Positions 13,174 to 23,614 of a stretch of DNA of 64,000 nt are shown here, in pieces. How positions within the stretch are numbered: position 1 is the first letter of the stretch; every line of letters starts with the position of its first letter. The translations under genes were made by a program, and so were the position numbers. This DNA is from Nectonema munidae (taxonomy: Eukaryota; Nematomorpha; Nectonematoida; Nectonematidae). A model generated the notes under the pieces. It worked only from the letters and a program-made list of their open reading frames with translations. It did no database searches and was not told where the DNA came from. The stretch is from contig JAUIRK010000007.1 in assembly GCA_030549495.1 (NCBI GenBank), positions 186,001 through 250,000 on the forward strand. Reading direction: 5' to 3'.

Positions 13174-13362
13174 ATGCTCTCAGACCCGAAGATAGCGCAG
13201 CACCTCGCTCCCTCCATGCACTACCACCCCGAGTTCAACACAATCAACCATCCCGGCATGAACTACGCCCCAAGCCGTGCCTCATCTTCCTTTTATTTGC
13301 CTGTCTTGATCATCACCACGCTCGCTCTGATTCTTTTCGCTCTGTACAAAGTAATTTCTTGA
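13174..13362 (+). CDS. 62-aa single-span membrane protein, unrecognised
   Basis: The ATG at 13174 opens a 62-residue frame, MLSDPKIAQHLAPSMHYHPE at the start and LPVLIITTLALILFALYKVIS at the very end. The last 20 or so residues form one strongly hydrophobic segment with only a basic K and short tail after it, the layout of a tail-anchored or small type-II protein. The stretch is clearly richer in G/C than its surroundings and uses C-ending codons, which argues for real coding. AATAAA lies at 13396-13401, 34 bp after the stop. The same frame continues open upstream to 13120 without an ATG, so this could also be the last exon of a longer tail-anchored protein. I do not recognise the family. Confidence 0.45.
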   Translation: MLSDPKIAQHLAPSMHYHPEFNTINHPGMNYAPSRASSSFYLPVLIITTLALILFALYKVIS

Positions 13363-13401
13363 TGTTATCACCCACGTTCAAAAAATTGATGAACAAATAA
13401 A

Positions 13402-13864
13402 AGTTATTACCGTAATTTTAAAGAGATAAGTATATAAGTATAGAGATTAGTATATAGACTGCCTTCTTTAGAGGAAAAAGAATTATGAATGAACAACGCA
13501 CCATCTAAACGATACCACGAACAGCTAAATTAAAGGATCATATTCATCTTTCTAGCGAGCATTAATACTTCCAGCCAATCCTTTACATGTGTCTTCGCTG
13601 CTAACAATTAAAATTAGTATTAGAGCGTTATTATCAAAGGAGCGCCATGACAAAATAGGGAAATTCAAAGGAGTGGCAAAAAATACAGAAATTCAAAAAA
13701 GCGACAACTTAAATGAGTTACATGTCGAAAGAATGACAAAATAATTTTTATTTTTACAAATTTGCGTTTCTTGAAGATTTATTTTTTTTTATCTTGTTAT
13801 CTTGTTATAAAATTTCTTCTCAAACTATATTAATTTAAATAACAGACTAATTTAAATTAAATTA
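13402..13864. other. Spacer before the 5S array
   Basis: No ORF or repeat unit of the 5S array is recognisable here. From about 13860 the sequence joins the 5S unit in mid-gene (see next entry), so the array's left edge is a truncation. Confidence 0.4.
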
Positions 13865-13909
13865 AGTACTTAGATGGGTGACCGCTTGGGAAAACCGTGT
13901 GTTGTAGAC
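13865..13909 (+). rRNA. 5S rRNA, 3' fragment (truncated copy 1)
   Basis: Contains only the 3' third of the gene (AGTACTTAGATGGGTGACCG through GTGTTGTAGAC), lacking the 5' half and the internal A-box region. It also reads GGGAAAACC where other copies read GGGAACCCC. The following spacer matches the full spacer of the array, so it is a broken left-end unit and cannot be transcribed from the 5S internal promoter. Confidence 0.85.
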
Positions 13910-14173
13910 TTTTATTACATTTATATATTCATTTCGAATTTGGATATTGTCATCAAAATCACTTTTATTAAACTTTGAAGGTAAAATTTTTGTCTATAGT
14001 TAAACTAAAATGGTTGAACTTTTTTAATCAAGGTAAATGCTTATTTAGCCGTTCTATCTATCATTTACAACATGGATTAATTTATAAACTTGAAATTTAA
14101 ATAAATTTTCTTGTTTGTTCTCAAATTATATGATTATAGTTTTCACTAAAAGGATATTTTTCAAAACATTAAT

Positions 14174-14291
14174 GTCTACGACCATATCACGTTGAAAGCA
14201 CCGGTTCCCTTTCGAACACCGAAGTTAAGCAACGTAGAGCTCGGTTAGTACTTAGATGGGTGACCGCTTGGGAACCCCGTGTGTTGTAGAC
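14174..14291 (+). rRNA. 5S ribosomal RNA, best copy (copy 2)
   Basis: 118 nt from GTCTACGACCATATCACG to GTGTTGTAGAC. The 5' GTCTAC pairs with the 3' GTAGAC to make helix I. Conserved 5S blocks are all present: GAACACCGAAGTTAAGC in loop B/helix III and the internal promoter C-box region TTAGATGGGTGACCGC. A T-run (CTTTTATT) follows at once and is the expected RNA polymerase III terminator. The sequence resembles arthropod 5S. This is the only unit without an internal deletion, so it is the likeliest functional gene. Confidence 0.93.
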
Positions 14292-14556
14292 TTTTATTAC
14301 ATTTATATATTCATTTCGAATTTGGATATTGTCATCAAAATCACTTTTATTAAACTTTGAAGGTAAAATTTTTGTCTATAGTTAAACTAAAATGGTTGAA
14401 CTTTTTTAATCAAGGTAAATGCTTATTTAGCCGCTCTATCTATCATTTCACAACATAAATTAATTTATAAACTTGAAATTTTAATAAATTTTCTTGTTTG
14501 TTCTCAAATTTAATGATTATAGTTTTCATTAAAAGGATATTTTTCATAACATTAAT

Positions 14557-14669
14557 GTCTACGACCATATCACTTTGAAAGCACCGGTTCCCTTTCGAAC
14601 ACCGAAGTAACGTAGAGCTTGGTTAGTACTTAGATGGGTGACCGCTTGGGAACCCCGTGTGTTGTAGAC
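14557..14669 (+). rRNA. 5S rRNA, copy 3 with 5-nt deletion
   Basis: Same termini and spacers as copy 2 but 113 nt long: GAAGTTAAGCAACG is shortened to GAAGTAACG, removing part of the most conserved 5S segment inside the internal promoter/L5-binding region. It also has GAGCTTGG for GAGCTCGG. Probably a pseudogene or a poorly functional variant. Confidence 0.88.
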
Positions 14670-14932
14670 TTTTATTACATTATATATTCATTTCGAATTT
14701 GGATATTTTCATCAAAATCACTTTTATTAAACTTTGAAGGTAAAATTTTTGTCTATAGTTAAACTAAAATGGTTGAACTTTTTTAATCAAGGTAAATGCT
14801 TATTTAGCCGTTCTATCTATCATTTACAACATGGATTAATTTATAAACTTGAAATTTAAATAAATTTTCTTGTTTTTTCTCAAATTTAATGATTATAGTT
14901 TTCACTAAAAGGATATTTTTCATAACATTAAT

Positions 14933-15045
14933 GTCTACGACCATATCACTTTGAAAGCACCGGTTTCCTTTCGAACACCGAAGTAACGTAGAGCTCGGTT
15001 AGTACTTAGATGGGTGACCGCTTGGGAACCCCGTGTGTTGTAGAC
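14933..15045 (+). rRNA. 5S rRNA, copy 4 with the same 5-nt deletion
   Basis: 113 nt. It shares the GAAGTAACG deletion with copy 3, so the two were duplicated (or homogenised) after that deletion arose. Helix I ends remain complementary and the T-run terminator is present. Confidence 0.88.
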
Positions 15046-15303
15046 TTTTATTACATTATATATTCATTTCGAATTTGGATATTGTCATCAAAATCACCTT
15101 TATTAAACTTTGAAGGTAAAATTTTTGTCTATAGTTAAACTAAAATGGTTGAACTTTTTTAATCAAGGTAAATGCTTATTTACCGCTCTCTCTATCATTT
15201 CACAACATGAATTAATTTATAAACTTGAAATTTAAATAAATTTTCTTGTTTGTTCTCAAATTTAATGATTATAGTTTAAAAGGATATTTTTCTAAATATA
15301 AAT

Positions 15304-15420
15304 GTCTACGACCCTAGCACGTTGAAAGCACAGGTTCCATTTCGAACACCGGAGTTAAGTGACATTGAGCTCGGTTAGTGCTTAGATGGGGGACCCCTTT
15401 GAACCCCGAGTGTTGTAGAC
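15304..15420 (+). rRNA. 5S rRNA, copy 5, diverged
   Basis: 117 nt with many substitutions (for example CCCTAGCACG, ACCGGAGTTAAGTGACATTG and GGGGGACCCCTTTGAACCCCG). It is the right-most unit; the downstream spacer is not recognisable. It is probably a decayed edge copy, although the central GTTAAG is retained. Confidence 0.85.
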
Positions 15421-15429
15421 TTTTATTAC

Positions 15430-17050
15430 ATTTTTTTAAAAAATTTTAGCTAATTATTTCATAATAATATATTCAACCTGAGGTAATGATATGTAAAATA
15501 AGTGGGATAAAGGTTTGTCTGGAGGGTGTAACCGTTTAGTAGTTTCAAAGTTAGAAATAATGAGTTGGAGACTGTTTGTAAAAAAGTTAGAAGCAAGGTT
15601 AAGGTTGGTCATTTGATAGAACTGATTCCAGTCAATATGCTGAACAGCTGAAATATAATTTGTGACCAGTCGGAAATTGGAAAAAAATTAGGGTGTGCGT
15701 AACTATCTAGATAGGTGTTCTTTGCGAGTGAATTTAAGCACCTTTGGTGACAACTGCGTGGTTGGATGAGCCACTTGTGGGATCTACATTTGGAGCTGGA
15801 AATAAATTAGAAGCAAGGTCTAGAAGGGAAGGGCGTCAAGTAGCACAATCGCAAAAACGAGTTTCTGATTTTACAAATTGAGAAAGAGAATAGAAGTCGT
15901 AAAAGTTATTCATTGTGTTAGCATAAAGGTCGTCGGTATCAGAAGAAAGCTATTTAGAATTACGACAATTAAAATGATAAGATAAATAGTGTATTCGTGT
16001 GCCAGAGTTCAGTCATTGAGTTGAAATACTCAATAAAGAATGTGCACTTTTGATCAGAGGCAGCGTGGTTCCCTTTGCAGTTGCAGCAACGTGAGAAATT
16101 TTAGCAGGGAATGGGGTGATTTGCTACACATGTATGACGGCGTTTCTGTGACAATCAAAACATGTGAAAGGGCGTTTAACATACTCTACGACATTAAGTG
16201 AGGCAGATCAGCATTAAATCATGAGAAAGAATCCTTTGGTACTCATTGGCATCTGAAAAACTAAACTTTACGCTAGTAAAAGAGCTACTAGGTTTTGATT
16301 GAAGAATATTCTAGTTTTATTTGTGTTGATAAATTATCAATAACTGTGCAAGCCTTTACACCCTGAGCAATTAAGTGCTTGGTTTGAGATCTGTTGATGG
16401 TCATAGCAGCGTCCATTTCTTGTGCTCCCGAGATCGCGCTTCAATCAGCAGTTGTCCACTGTTCAAAAGTCGAGCGTACGAAATTTTAGGAATAGCATCG
16501 GGCGTAGTTCGTTGATGCTTTGCTTTATACTCTATCGATCAAATTTTGCCGAATCCTAGGGCTTTTGAGATTAAAATTGAACACCATGTGTCTGCTTGAT
16601 AAATTGGCTAACGCCGAAACTCTTGTGTTACTGGGCCACCGGGTTTGAGCTGACACCAAACATTAACTGACGTAGCAGCTGTGAAGGACTGTAAACGTTG
16701 AAAATTGTCGGCTATAGATTGGACATAACTTTAGATGTAATCTTCTAAATTTACAACAAGAATATTTTGAACGTTTTTGTTTAAGAAATCAAAAACTTCA
16801 AAAAAAAAAGGTCTTTGCTAAATTCAAAAATTGTGGTATTATAATTATTTTTCTGTAAGTTATCACGAGTTTTCTTTTTTAATTTTGAGGTACATTTTTT
16901 GCAAACAAATTCCTGGATCTTAAATTCCTTAATCTTAATCACCCCATTCATGACGAGCCTAAGATCACGAAGAGGGAGACCTAAGCATTTGTAACGGAAA
17001 TTTTTAACACAGGAAGAGCGTTCAACTTCAGCAGCATGTCGAGCGCGGGT
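15430..17050 (-). mobile_element. LINE ORF1 remnant (Jockey/I/CR1-like)
   Basis: Minus-strand translation of 16040-16090 gives CCNCKGNHAASDQKCTFF, a CCHC zinc knuckle in the form typical of ORF1 of Jockey/I-type LINEs (CxNCkGnHxAxxxxC). A second cysteine/histidine-rich piece lies just upstream in the LINE sense. Further up (about 16430-16500) the frame gives RTTPDAIPKISYARLLNSG, and 3' of the knuckle (about 15700-15780) VAHPTTQLSPKVLKF. Frames shift repeatedly and stops are present, so it is a dead 5' fragment. No endonuclease or RT is attached. The family name within LINEs is uncertain. Confidence 0.6.
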
Positions 17051-17059
17051 ATACGAACA

Positions 17060-17764
17060 TTCTGCAATATATAGAGATAAGGCGGTTAAAATATGAGCTT
17101 AGTAAGTTTTAGTTAAATAAAGAAAAATAAGCAACTCAATAATAGATAATATAAAGGTCTGTTCTATTTAGAAAGAAAGATGAAAAAGGGCGCCAATAAA
17201 TTTAAAATATTTTAATTCAGGAAAAAAGAAAAATCGCCATTTTGTTGACTTACATGAAATAAAAACGACTTTAAGCTTTTCTTCACATTCCAAAAATTAT
17301 ATTTGAAGGAACAAACCAAATGATAGGATTCCTTTTATATGGTGATAGTCAGAGTCACTTGCCCCATAAAAAATTTAGTACAAAATACCTTAAGGATTCT
17401 TGACATTTCTTGGAAAAATGTCTTTTAGCGTATGTCAAGAAGACATAAGCAAAACATTAATATTTCTATATTCGTGTAAAAGGAGGAATTCCTTTGTTTG
17501 GTTTAACTTCTTGATTGTACCTGTAGAAAACAATCCTATATTAATAAGTTGATAAAAAAGTTAAAATGAAGTGAATCCACATAAATATTCCTAAAAGGCT
17601 GCTTATAAGATATAAAACTATTTTTTCCAAGACTCTTTTCAAAGTTTTCGCTGTTTGAAAAACTCTTAAAAGCATATACATTTTCTGAATCGCATGCCTA
17701 GAATATTTTCATTTCACATTTTGATGCTTCTTTTGCCACATAAGCTTTTTGATGAGTATCGCCT
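17060..17764. other. Spacer, no gene seen
   Basis: A/T-rich, with no long frame, no inverted termini and no repeat partner noticed in the window. Confidence 0.4.
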
Positions 17765-17789
17765 GTGAAGGGATATTTTCATCTACACT

Positions 17790-18220
17790 TAGATTTACTC
17801 AACTATCTAAGACCAGTAAGGACATATGGATGTGAATGCTGGAGCTTAAGAAAAAAAGACGAAAGAAAATTAACAGCAACTGAGAAGAAGATGCTTAGAA
17901 AAATTATGGGAGTAACACTAAAAGACGAAAAGAGAACTGAAGAAGTGAGAGAAAGACAGGAATAGGTGTATTGGCAGTAGCGGAACGCAGCAAATTACGA
18001 TGTTTCGGACACGTTTTAAAGAAGAAAGAAAACGACATAAGCGATGGATAAAAAAGTGGTTGGAAAGAGAAGCAGGGGAAGACAATGCAAAAGATGGAAA
18101 ATGGATTAGTAGAGCGACTCCAAGATCTTGGTCTCAACAAAGAGGATGCTTACAACAGGAAAAATGGAGAGAGCAGATTGTAGCCACCGACTCCCAACTT
18201 GAGGACAAGTTGTAGTCAAA
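17790..18220 (+). mobile_element. RTE-like LINE, 3' end of the polymerase ORF
   Basis: Encodes GCECWSLRKKDERKLTATEK then KMLRKIMGVTLKDEKR and, in another frame, ERSKLRCFGHVLKKKEND, RKKWREQIVATDSQLEDKL. This is the well-known C-terminal signature of RTE-type LINE polymerases (CW..kkdE.kL...E.kmLR...GV...D; LRW.GHV.R; KWR..I..a). Two frame changes separate the pieces. The 5' part with the RT core is absent, as usual for 5'-truncated insertions. A second copy of the same family lies at 46610-47060 on the other strand. Confidence 0.78.
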
Positions 18221-18650
18221 AAAGATTTTTCTGCTAGTAAAGCGTTGATTTGATTCAATGATTGATATTTGACGAATGAAAATTCAAAATTTAGAATTGT
18301 ATAGAATGAATCTATATATATGATAGATCTCATTTTTATATCGAACTTTTTATTGTTATATAAACAACATTATAATTTATTTTATTTGGATTGTTATCAA
18401 CTTTAAATATTTCTTCTAATCAGATTTTTTTGATTTGATCTAAAAAAAATTATGTTCTTATAATGAAAAAGCTTAGTAAAAGTATGCTTGGTTCGTAAAC
18501 AAAAATGTGTGTGTATCTCAAGTGTTAGGTGTCCTCATCCATCAAAAAAATCTACATTTGAATGCTTTGACAGCCAACTTTGTAGGCTAATTATGCATAG
18601 TTTCTTTTTCTTATATCTTTATGGGTAAGATAAATGATTTTTATTTATAG

Positions 18651-20634
18651 CTTCTTCTTTATCGTTCTCAAAAAGATAACACGTGTTCGCCGCATAATGA
18701 TGAAGAATCGAGTAATTTGTTTCTTTCGCAATTCACCACATGCGTTGTTGAGAAGTCTAAAGATGAAGTTCTACAAAGTCTACAAACTCTGCTCTACCTT
18801 CTCCGACTCTATGACCAGCGTAAATTAACGAGTGAGTTTCTTTTATTGCTTGATGGATATGAAGCTAGATCGCAGTTTGTCGATATCGACACTTTTGACT
18901 TTAGCGAAGCGTAGCCAAGACTCGAGCAAAGCCTATAGGAAGTCTGGAGTACACGTTGGAAATTGTGTCATTGATAATAATTTATTCAAGATCATAAAAT
19001 TCCGTACCTAAAATGTTGTCACGTTTGATTTTAGATCATTTTTTCATTCTTTCTTTTTTTGATTTAACTTTTATACAGCTCATATCCTTTTAAAGTTCTG
19101 ATTTTTAGTCTGTAACTAATTTTGCATTTGCTAAATTTTTATTATTTATTCAAACTATTTCTATCATAAATATGTATATTTTCCACCAATCATATCAGAG
19201 TATTGATAAGATTGACTTATGATAAATTCTCTTTGGTAAAACCTCAAACGTTATTAAAAAGAGGTTCAAACCCCTTATTAGTTGGCAAGCCAACAGGGAG
19301 ACAAAAAATACACAATAAAAACTGAAAACTCAGAAATTAGTTTTGTTTTATTTATATTTCATTTAAAAATTTTAATACTGTTTTTTGTCTACACAGAGGT
19401 TATGACAAAACACATTGATACGGTAAGTTTTTAACCCCTCCGTACATAAAAATTTTAATGAAAAAATTATTTTATTGATTAATATCTAATTGTACACATT
19501 GAAGTTTTTTATTTTTTTTATAAATGTTATTTTTTAATAGAGAGTTTTATTATGATGTTTAAAAGCTATTAGTACAAAATAATTAAAATATTTTCTTAGT
19601 ATCGATATCGCTTAAGCAACGTTATCAGCATTTTTAAATGCAACCGAAATCAGCATCCTTGGAAAATTTAGATCGGTTCATCACTACTACAAAATATTTA
19701 TTTAGTTTCGTCAAAGTTTCCATTTTGATTTGTGGTAGAAGATTTAGAAAGAACGCCTACGAAAAATTGCGTCAGAATAAGTCGTACTATGTAAATTTGG
19801 TTTTATGTTTAGACGTATTTTCTCGAAAAATAAATTAAAATTGATGTGTGGATAGAGTGATAAAAGTCAATTGTATTATTCTGTGGAGAATCGGAATTAC
19901 GTTTAAGGACAGAATTATTTTTTCCAATCGCTAGTAATGCTCAAACAAATTTTCGTATTGGCATTACTTACTCACCAGTTCCATAATTATTTTATTTTTA
20001 CTTTTGTAATTCTAATCACTTTTACTCTTTCACTGCCGATGTAATTCAGCATCGCTTGACCGCCGTATCACCGAAGATGAGTCCATCCGCCAATTTCAAG
20101 CACAAATTCCTGTACACGTCTTAACTCCATATGGTTTTCAGCCAAAAAGAGCATTTATGTTTAATTTTTTTTTATTGAAATCAATCTAGTGGTGGTTGTT
20201 TTTTATGTAAAAATTGCTCGCTTTTTTGTTTATTATTTATTGTCTATGTATACGTTGAATGAGAGGGTATTTACAATTTACTAATATGTTTTTAAAATTT
20301 CGATCGAAGCGAATTTTTATGCATTTCAATGCACAGTTCAACAGCTGCGAATTATTCCCAACTCGTTAAACGCAAATGAGAATTAATCCAATATCTGATT
20401 TGTGGGACCTTCTTCGTTTCTATCCAAAATAAAAATACTCATACTTGCTCTCGTTAATGTTTAGAAGAAGAGCATGGAAGACTGATGACAAAACTGCAAG
20501 AAGCTGGAGTGATTCTAGAAAATATTTCCAATAGTATCACTTACAAAAAAAGTGAAGATGGCTGCAGCAGAGAAAATCGCATTCAAGATTATTACGAATC
20601 AGTTTTGCCTCTTTTGAAAAAAAAGTATCAGTGA
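18651..20634 (+). CDS. Putative spliced gene, function unknown
   Basis: Four candidate exons with GT/AG borders and matching phases: 18651-18831 (LLLYRSQKDNTC... to ...LLRLYDQRKL, donor GTGAGT, phase 1); 19397-19422 (26-nt micro-exon, KVMTKHIDT, donor GTAAGT); 20050-20133 (SLDRRITEDESIRQFQAQ... VLTPY, phase 1 in and out); 20465-20634 (EEEHGRLMTKLQEAGV... to LLKKKYQ and stop). The micro-exon leaves phase 0 while the next exon needs phase 1, so one exon between 19.5 and 20.0 kb is probably missing from my model; a candidate frame at about 19640-19800 contains LDRFITTTKYL and KNAYEKLRQNKSYY. The exons are visibly less AT-rich than the introns. The inferred product is soluble and probably helical (LMTKLQEAGVILENISNSI). 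The 5' end was not found and I do not recognise the family. Confidence 0.4.
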
Positions 20635-20639
20635 AGTGC

Positions 20640-21869
20640 TTAGAAGAATCTTTCGAGGAATCGCGTCTAGTGAGGCGGGCGGTCGGTCAGGCAATGCAAG
20701 TGCACTTCTGCATTGTTGATTGAAAGCGCAGTTTTTTAATGCTGCAAACACCTTAATCAAATTTAGTGTTATTAATAAGTTACCTCTTTTTAAAAAGTGA
20801 TTTGATTTGTAATAAAATTGTAATAATTGAATTATATAATCTTCTTATTTCTAGAAAGTTTGAAAAAACGATCTGCCAGCAAAGTTGGGATGCGATTGGT
20901 AGATTTCACCAAGGGTTGCGCTCATAGGGCGAGAAAATCATGAAAGATTGTCATCTTCGGGGTGATAAGAGGAGTTCCAAGTGAAGCTGAGATTGGAATA
21001 AATATAAGGGCATTGAGGAAGCAAAAGAAATAAAGCACTTTCATTCAAGCAAAATGAAGACGAATAGTATTAGATTTGTTATAAGCATGACGATAAACAA
21101 AAAGTTTCTCCAGTAAAAATATATAATGAGTTCTACAAAGTTAGTAAAATTGTATTTACGATATATTTCTAATTACCTTGTGACAAGCTGCCTAACTAAA
21201 TAATTGTCAACCCACATTTACATGATATGCTTTTGGATTTTTGTCACGATTCAATATAAAAAAGAAGAACGTTAAATATATTCGTACGCACACTCGAAAG
21301 AAAGCTGTGGCAAAAGAGAAAAAAATGAAAGTAAGAAGAGAATTTAAAACAAAAAGACTTTCAAAACAGAATAGCCTCTTCTTCATTACTTGCATGTTGA
21401 AAAGCAACAAATTCTTTGGCGCATAAGTTACAAGAGGTTGGTCATTCCTGAATCTGGGCATGCCAACTTGCTAGGTGTGGTTTATTTGTATTTGAATTGG
21501 ATTTATGTCATGCGCAGATTGTATTTATATTTTAGAATACAGAGAAACGGCGTCAGAGTTTTTACCAGTAGATATCAAAGGATAATAAGTACCAAAAGAT
21601 ACTACTAATTATTTCAATATCTACTTTTGATGCGCTAAATCTAACTACGTAACTTGTTTGAGTGATTAAGCTTCTGGGCGTTACGGTTACATTTCAAAGG
21701 GTTAGGGTTAGATAAAGGCATGCATTCTTTCAGAACTAACTCTATTATGCTATTTTTAAAACGATGTGCAAGAGTTTTAAGAGATTTAGTTTGTAGGTTT
21801 TATTGGATAAAATTTTTTAACTTTAGCTGTTGTTATTCATAGCCTTCAGAGGACTGTCATCTGAAATTC
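20640..21869. other. Intergenic, no convincing gene
   Basis: After the stop of the preceding gene there is only short coding potential. A lysine-rich frame at 21241-21426 (RTHTRKKAVAKEKKMKVRRE) lacks an ATG at its start and has no neighbours in frame. A TTCTAG followed by a short open frame (SLKKRSASKVGMRLVDF, about 20862) could be chance. GGGTTAGGGTTAG at about 21699 is too short to be telomeric. Confidence 0.3.
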
Positions 21870-22380
21870 GATAGATCGATGGTGGTCTCCCCATTCTTTC
21901 AACTTGGTCACCAGAAGACCGTCCGCCCCATCCTCTCCCCACCATGCTTGCCGACTACTAACTGCCCCTGGTCTATTGGTATGAGGGATGTATGTAGACC
22001 TGTATACGGTGTAGTTCAGGACTGGGTTGAACCGCTCCTAGTGGTTCAGTTTGGTCCGATCTGATCCTTAGATATTATAGTACCCGGTTTAAACTATAGA
22101 CGGTCTAGTCCAGCCTTGTTCTGATATTGTGAGGAATAACTCGGACCAGACTTTGAACAGGTCTAGATGCATGGAAGCCGGGGCATCTGAAACAGAGTTT
22201 AGTGTTATAAGAGTGTATCTGGCTGGCATAAAGACATGGAGCTATGGTGGATAGGTTTAATTTTGTGATGTCGCTCCAAATGTTAAAGCATTCACGTGGC
22301 TAGGGCGACATCCTGTTCAAGGATGCGAATCTCGACCACAACTCAGGTCCAAGGTGCTGGTTAGCTCCATTCTGAAAAAT
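21870..22380. other. Atypical GC-richer island of unknown origin
   Basis: About 500 bp with markedly higher G+C than both flanks and without the A/T homopolymers seen elsewhere. It contains phrases such as CCGTCCGCCCCATCCTCTCC and GGTTCAGTTTGGTCCGATCT. No frame longer than about 60 codons and no tRNA-like box pair is convincing. It may be a degraded transposon, a SINE or a recent transfer; I cannot tell which. Confidence 0.4.
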
Positions 22381-22389
22381 CGGTTAATG

Positions 22390-22951
22390 TAAAAACGTTT
22401 GAAAGTTTTCGTACCCTTAGCACCTACAACACATCTGCTTGTCAGTGTTCGATGTTGAAAAGATTAATTCAAACATAAATATATGTAAAACTAGCATACT
22501 CTGAATTTTTTTCAATTTGAAGTTATTTTTGCCACATAATCTCTATGCATCTACTACAGTGATATAAATATAAATGTAATCATAAGTATTAATTATGAAA
22601 TAATATAAGATTTAATAGATCGAATAATTACAATAGCATTGCTAATAAGAATGTGTTAGTTTGGAAAATATCTGGGGAAAAAAGATATTTAGAGAATACT
22701 ATTATATCTCGCTTTTATAACTGAGAAAAAACAATTGTGGCTTAGGATAAAAGATTCAACAATTTTGACTGGATCCAAAAAACTACGTTTATTAATATAA
22801 TGCGTAACTGATTGAATAGCACTTCTAATTTCTGTCGTTCAGATAAAATTGGGATAAAACTATCTTTAGGCTTAGGGTACATGATGTATGTGCCAAAAAA
22901 GATGGAATGCCTTTATATTTAGTATAACTCATTTATAAATTAATTCGTTTT
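22390..22951. other. 3' flank of the SOCS gene
   Basis: A/T-rich DNA downstream of the SOCS stop codon on the minus strand. It should hold the 3' untranslated region and poly(A) site. TTTATT at about 22784 (AATAAA on the minus strand) is a possible signal. No other gene seen. Confidence 0.35.
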
Positions 22952-23614
22952 TCAATTGAAAATCTGCAAATCTTCATCGACTAAGATGTTGGACTTGGTT
23001 AAATACGAGAGTATGTGTTGCGGCAGGCCCAGGTGCGTGATTTGATTTATCGTTAGGTTGGAGCGCAGCTTTAAACGAGAGATATGCTTCAGAGTGGGAA
23101 CAAAGGAGAAGCGACTCAGCGGCCACATTAGCAGCAGAGGCTGGGGCGCCTGATTGGAATCCACGTTGTTCAGTCTGTGGAACAGAATGGACTGGGGTTG
23201 TGTGAGAAGAGACTGTAGGAATATGAAGAAGTCGTTGGGGTTGTCCACGAGAGAAGAAGTGATGAGGTTGTAGTTTTGTTGTGGTTGCTTAGCAATGCTT
23301 CGGTAGCCAATGGCGTTGAATCGACAATGCTTGGTAGCGCCTTCTTCGCGAAAGCTCAGAGTCCACAAGTAGTAGACGCTGGAGCTGTTTCGCATCAAGA
23401 AAGTGCCGTCGGGTCTTCCATACAACAGTTTTTGCGTTTGAGACCAAGAAAGAGCGCCCCAAAACCACGGGAAGAGGCATTCAAGTTCTTCTTCCGTATC
23501 TTCATCAGCTGAAACGTTAAAGATGTTTTTGCGGGAGACACTGCGATTTAGGGAAGAATCATCTGTTTCAATATTTTCACATTTTTTTCTATTCCAAGGT
23601 AGGCGAAATGGCAT
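22952..23614 (-). CDS. Suppressor of cytokine signalling, SOCS6/7-like
   Basis: An uninterrupted 220-residue frame from ATG 23614. An SH2 domain spans about residues 50-150: WFWGALSWSQTQKLL, then PDGTFLMRNSSS with the phosphotyrosine-binding Arg at residue 75 (FLVR motif as FLMR). A SOCS box spans about 163-207: PLSRFSFVPTLKHISRLKLR then LPQHILSYL. SOCS proteins bind phosphotyrosine sites through SH2 and recruit elongin B/C-cullin-5 ubiquitin ligase through the SOCS box, damping receptor signalling in the cytoplasm. The PxSRF-x-V-x-SL-type box start and the WG.LS opening are closest to SOCS6/7 by eye. The N-terminal part is short (about 48 residues) compared with vertebrate SOCS6/7, so either this is a compact form or upstream exons exist. 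Single exon as seen. Confidence 0.88.
   Translation of the reverse strand: MPFRLPWNRKKCENIETDDSSLNRSVSRKNIFNVSADEDTEEELECLFPWFWGALSWSQTQKLLYGRPDGTFLMRNSSSVYYLWTLSFREEGATKHCRFNAIGYRSIAKQPQQNYNLITSSLVDNPNDFFIFLQSLLTQPQSILFHRLNNVDSNQAPQPLLLMWPLSRFSFVPTLKHISRLKLRSNLTINQITHLGLPQHILSYLTKSNILVDEDLQIFN

Larger units (their letters stand above)
13910..15303 (+). repeat. Tandem 5S repeat spacers (~265 bp)
   Basis: Unit starts are 383, 376 and 371 bp apart. Each spacer repeats the same phrases in order: ATTCATTTCGAATTTGGATA, CTTTGAAGGTAAAATTTTTG, ATGGTTGAACTTTTTTAATC, GCTTATTTAGCCG and AAAAGGATATTTTTC. Spacers differ by scattered substitutions and small indels only, so homogenisation has been partial. 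Confidence 0.9.

Noticed and set aside
13910-14173. Possible spliced-leader RNA in the 5S spacer (GGTAAAATTTTTG resembles a donor next to an Sm site)
   Set aside because: Donor-to-Sm spacing is far too short, no stable three-stem fold is apparent, and the whole spacer is one low-complexity AT-rich block.
21241-21426. Lysine-rich ORF as a ribosomal- or histone-like gene
   Set aside because: No ATG at its start, no matching motif, and lysine-rich frames arise easily from A-rich DNA.
21699-21712. GGGTTAGGGTTAG as a telomere-like repeat
   Set aside because: Only two units; too short to mean anything.
23276-23512. Plus-strand ORF over the SOCS gene
   Set aside because: Antisense shadow of the SH2-SOCS frame, which has clear domains.
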